A stretch of DNA of 64,000 bases from RGIG7111 sp036839975 (GTDB lineage Bacteria; Bacillota; Clostridia; Peptostreptococcales; Anaerovoracaceae): assembly GCA_036839975.1 (NCBI GenBank), contig DAISVU010000004.1, forward strand, positions 40,142-104,141. The letters are read 5' to 3'. Below are positions 61,901 through 64,000 of this stretch, in pieces. Position 1 is the first letter of the stretch. Every line of letters begins with the position of its first letter. A model generated the notes under the pieces. It saw nothing but the letters and a program-made list of their open reading frames with translations. It had not been told where the DNA came from and ran no database searches. A program made the translations under genes and the position numbers.

Positions 61901-62437
61901 ATGAAAGAGATGCCGGTATATCTGTTCACTGGATTTCTGGGAGCGGGGAAAACAACATTTATACAGGAAGTAATGGAGTCGGATGAGTTTAATCAGGGTG
62001 AGAAGACGCTTCTTCTGGTATGTGAAGAAGGTGAGGTGGAATATGACCATTCTTCTTTTGCATTTCCTAATGTATATATCGAATTTGTGGATGATGAAGA
62101 TGAGCTTACGCCTGAATATCTTACAGAACTTGAGAATGAGCATGATATTGAAAGAGTAGTCATTGAATACAACGGAATGTGGATGTTAAAGTCGTTATAT
62201 GATAATGCACCGTCAAATTGGACGATGTATCAGGAAATGGCATTTGCAGATGCTAATACATTTCTAATGTACAATAAGAATATGCGTCAGCTTACATTTG
62301 ACAAGATGCGTACTGCAGAACTCGATGTTTTTAACAGGTGCGAAAAGGGCTTTGACAAAATGCCTTTTCACCAAGAAGTGCGCATCGCAAACAGACATGC
62401 TCAGATAGTGTATGAGTATGCTCCAAACGATATATAG
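61901..62437 (+). CDS. Second COG0523 GTPase, N-terminal half (interrupted by amber codon)
   Basis: A 178-residue G3E-type sequence: PVYLFTGFLGAGKTTFIQEVM, LLVCEEGEVEYD, VVIEYNGMWML and FADANTFLMYNKNMRQL. In related clostridial proteins of about 310 residues the chain continues into a C-terminal TIGR03943/DUF1980-like domain. Here a TAG at 62435-62437, after YEYAPNDI, stops it, and the expected continuation follows in the same frame (62438-62842). This half keeps the P-loop but has no C-terminal domain; it also lacks a CxCC motif. The gene follows the first COG0523 gene by 1 bp. Confidence 0.8.
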   Translation: MKEMPVYLFTGFLGAGKTTFIQEVMESDEFNQGEKTLLLVCEEGEVEYDHSSFAFPNVYIEFVDDEDELTPEYLTELENEHDIERVVIEYNGMWMLKSLYDNAPSNWTMYQEMAFADANTFLMYNKNMRQLTFDKMRTAELDVFNRCEKGFDKMPFHQEVRIANRHAQIVYEYAPNDI

Positions 62438-62443
62438 CCTGAT

Positions 62444-62842
62444 ATGATACAAGACCCGCTTCCATACGACATCAGGAAGGATGAAATCGAAATAAACGAT
62501 GAAGATTTCGCCGAGTGGTACAGGGATATAAACGAAAATCCAAGCGATTATGAAGGTAAGACGCTTAAGATAAAAGGGAGAGTCGCAGTAGGTATTTATT
62601 CTAATACTGAAAAGTTTATATTCGGTCGTCATGTGATGACATGCTGTGAAGCTGACATACAGTTTGCAGGTATAATCGGGAAATATAAATATGCAGACAA
62701 TCTGACAGACGGTCAATGGGTATTCATTGAAGCCAAGGTTGAAATCGGCTTTGAGGAGGCATACGGTGGATCGGGCCCGCTGCTCGTCTGCCGCAGTGTC
62801 AGGAGCACTGAACCGCCGTATCCTGAAATTGCAGCATTTTAA
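62444..62842 (+). CDS. TIGR03943/DUF1980-like C-terminal half of the second COG0523 gene
   Basis: In the same frame as the preceding half and separated only by TAG CCT GAT. The 132 residues (DPLPYDIRKDEIEINDEDFA first part, NPSDYEGKTLKIKGRVAV, FIFGRHVMTCCEADIQFAG, GQWVFIEAKVEI) match the C-terminal domain of full-length clostridial homologues and of YcgQ-like proteins. The ATG at 62444 has no ribosome site. Read through the amber codon, both parts give about 313 residues, the expected full length; a change of GAG to TAG would explain the break. Either a recent null allele or suppressed readthrough. Confidence 0.75.
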   Translation: MIQDPLPYDIRKDEIEINDEDFAEWYRDINENPSDYEGKTLKIKGRVAVGIYSNTEKFIFGRHVMTCCEADIQFAGIIGKYKYADNLTDGQWVFIEAKVEIGFEEAYGGSGPLLVCRSVRSTEPPYPEIAAF

Positions 62843-62858
62843 ATTCGCAATCAGTGAT

Positions 62859-63779
62859 TCACTTCATTGTATCATGTTTACCGTTTTCACCGGAGTTCAT
62901 TATAACTATCGATATGATAACAAGCGCAATACCCGTAATCTTCAACAGAGAGATGCTTTCGTCGAAGAACGCTGCCCCTGCACCGGTGGCAACAATCGTT
63001 TCTACAGATGCAAATACGGGGACTTTAGATGTCTCCGTGATTTTGCGCAGCCCGACAAAATACAAAATAAAAGGCATTACGGTACATACGGCTCCGTAAC
63101 CCAACCCGAGCAGCAATATCTTAAAGCTGAATATGTCTGCAAGATTGTTCCATGGCGCAGCTATTAAAGTCATGATAACCGTACCGGAGGCTATACTGTA
63201 AAATGAGACTATCACAGGATCGTACCTGTCGGTTGCAAGCTTTCCTATTATTGTAGTAAGACCGTAAAGAAAGCCAGATATAATCCCGAAAACAATACCT
63301 GCTGCCGAAACCTTCGCTGCGGAAAAGTCTCCGCCTGTTACTGCGAGTACACATCCTGCGATGTTTACAAACAGAGCGGTCAATTTACTTACAGTGATCA
63401 TTTCTTTTAATAATATTCTAGACATTATGCAGACAAAAACAGGGGATGTGTAAAGAAGTGCTACTGCTATTGACATGCCCGCAGAGCCGATCGCTTTTGT
63501 ATATGAAAAATTGAATATAGCCTGACAGAATACTCCCAGAAGGACACAGAAAAAGAGTCCGCGTTTGTCGATGCGCAGGGATTTAAATCCGCCTTTTATA
63601 AAAATCATAGGGAGCATTATGACAGTAGCACATGCTATCCTTAGAAACGGAATGGTGTGAGATGAAGCGCCGGCATTAATGAGATTGTTTACGAAAACGC
63701 CTATGAAGCCCCAGCAGATGCCGGCGGACAGTATCATCCGGTAGCCCCATCCGATTTGTATGTTTTTCTTAATATTCAT
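62859..63779 (-). CDS. EamA/DMT-family membrane exporter
   Basis: A 306-residue drug/metabolite-transporter superfamily protein with about ten membrane spans in two EamA repeats (first from ILSAGICWGFIGVFVNNLI, second from GIVFGIISGFLYGLTTIIG). The end FDESISLLKITGIALVIISIV is typical. Substrates of this family range from amino acids to purines and cannot be assigned. The first ATG (63779) has no clear ribosome site; the ATG at 63737 follows GGATGGGG and begins at the first span, so it may be the true start. Convergent with the COG0523 gene, 16 bp apart. Confidence 0.88.
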   Translation of the reverse strand: MNIKKNIQIGWGYRMILSAGICWGFIGVFVNNLINAGASSHTIPFLRIACATVIMLPMIFIKGGFKSLRIDKRGLFFCVLLGVFCQAIFNFSYTKAIGSAGMSIAVALLYTSPVFVCIMSRILLKEMITVSKLTALFVNIAGCVLAVTGGDFSAAKVSAAGIVFGIISGFLYGLTTIIGKLATDRYDPVIVSFYSIASGTVIMTLIAAPWNNLADIFSFKILLLGLGYGAVCTVMPFILYFVGLRKITETSKVPVFASVETIVATGAGAAFFDESISLLKITGIALVIISIVIMNSGENGKHDTMK

Positions 63780-64000
63780 ACTACAATCAATTTACCATAA
63801 ATAACAAAGTCATTCAATAACATCTCATGATAAATACATGCTCTGCAGACAGTAAAAACATAGTAAATAAGCTGTTATAAGTACAGTTGTCAGAAAACTT
63901 TCGGATATGATTGTATTAATTTTGCTGTACTAAATCTATTCACGATGTAATGTGATAAGACATATGTTACAGAAATAGATAAAAAAGAGAGATACTTTGA

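Noticed and set aside
1..64000. CRISPR arrays, tRNA, rRNA, insertion sequences or prophage
   Set aside because: No regularly spaced repeats, no tRNA-like sequence in gaps, and no transposase, integrase or phage structural protein in any frame inspected.

Overview
The window is a stretch of chromosome from a low-to-mid G+C, strictly anaerobic Firmicute of class Clostridia. The evidence is strong AGGAGG-type ribosome sites, heavy use of ATA, AGA and AGG codons, a CIRCE-controlled hrcA-grpE-dnaK-dnaJ locus, ferritin and rubrerythrin in place of aerobic stress genes, glutamate dehydrogenase and PduL. The rpsT-lepA-hemW neighbourhood lacks the sporulation genes gpr and spoIIP that usually sit there in spore formers, so a non-sporulating lineage is likely. 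An Anaerovoracaceae/Eubacterium family XIII type organism would fit, but this is inference without a database search. I see no prophage, integrase, transposase, CRISPR array, tRNA or rRNA.

Layout: 1-7.1 kb holds lon (5' end cut by the window), engB, hpt, pduL and two FAD-dependent oxidoreductases. 7.2-14.6 kb holds a small lipoprotein, gpmI, addA and gdhA. 14.6-22.5 kb holds the Mg2+ transporter mgtE behind a long leader that contains an intrinsic terminator, then an LCP cell-wall ligase, NAD(P)HX dehydratase, a split transketolase, glycerol kinase and a 40-residue membrane peptide. 22.7-29.6 kb holds the heat-shock genes hrcA-grpE-dnaK-dnaJ, rsmE and a flavodoxin-fold reductase. 30-31.3 kb is an iron/oxygen defence pair (ferritin, two-headed rubrerythrin). 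31.6-35.3 kb is an accessory patch: an SPFH membrane protein with an Arc-like partner, a decayed and fused two-component system, and a frameshifted zinc-ribbon membrane protein. 35.4-42 kb holds an HD hydrolase, a giant secreted S8 protease, larB and a cytosolic lipase-fold protein. 42.1-44.5 kb is a polar amino-acid ABC importer. 44.7-50.5 kb is a cell-division/envelope run, ftsE-ftsX-murein hydrolase activator-recJ-S41 protease. 50.5-57.3 kb holds deoD, a frameshifted GHL10 glycosidase, rpsT, lepA and hemW. 57.3-63.8 kb holds citrate synthase, an FAH-family hydrolase, endonuclease IV, two COG0523 GTPases (the second split by an amber codon) and a DMT exporter.

Functional links: gdhA and citrate synthase both serve glutamate/2-oxoglutarate metabolism. 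FtsEX with the adjacent coiled-coil M23 protein forms a septal hydrolase-activation module. The four heat-shock genes share one CIRCE promoter, and a second CIRCE-like hairpin lies in front of dnaJ.

The points most worth following are: (1) the roughly 340-nt mgtE leader, with a good promoter and an intrinsic terminator but no recognisable M-box, a candidate undescribed Mg2+-responsive attenuator; (2) the CIRCE-like element with a 10-nt spacer between dnaK and dnaJ; (3) a possible leader-peptide/terminator unit before the large S8 protease; and (4) four separate interrupted genes in about 30 kb (two-component system, zinc-ribbon protein, GHL10 protein, COG0523 GTPase), all in accessory functions. 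Apart from these, most of the window is ordinary core genome.
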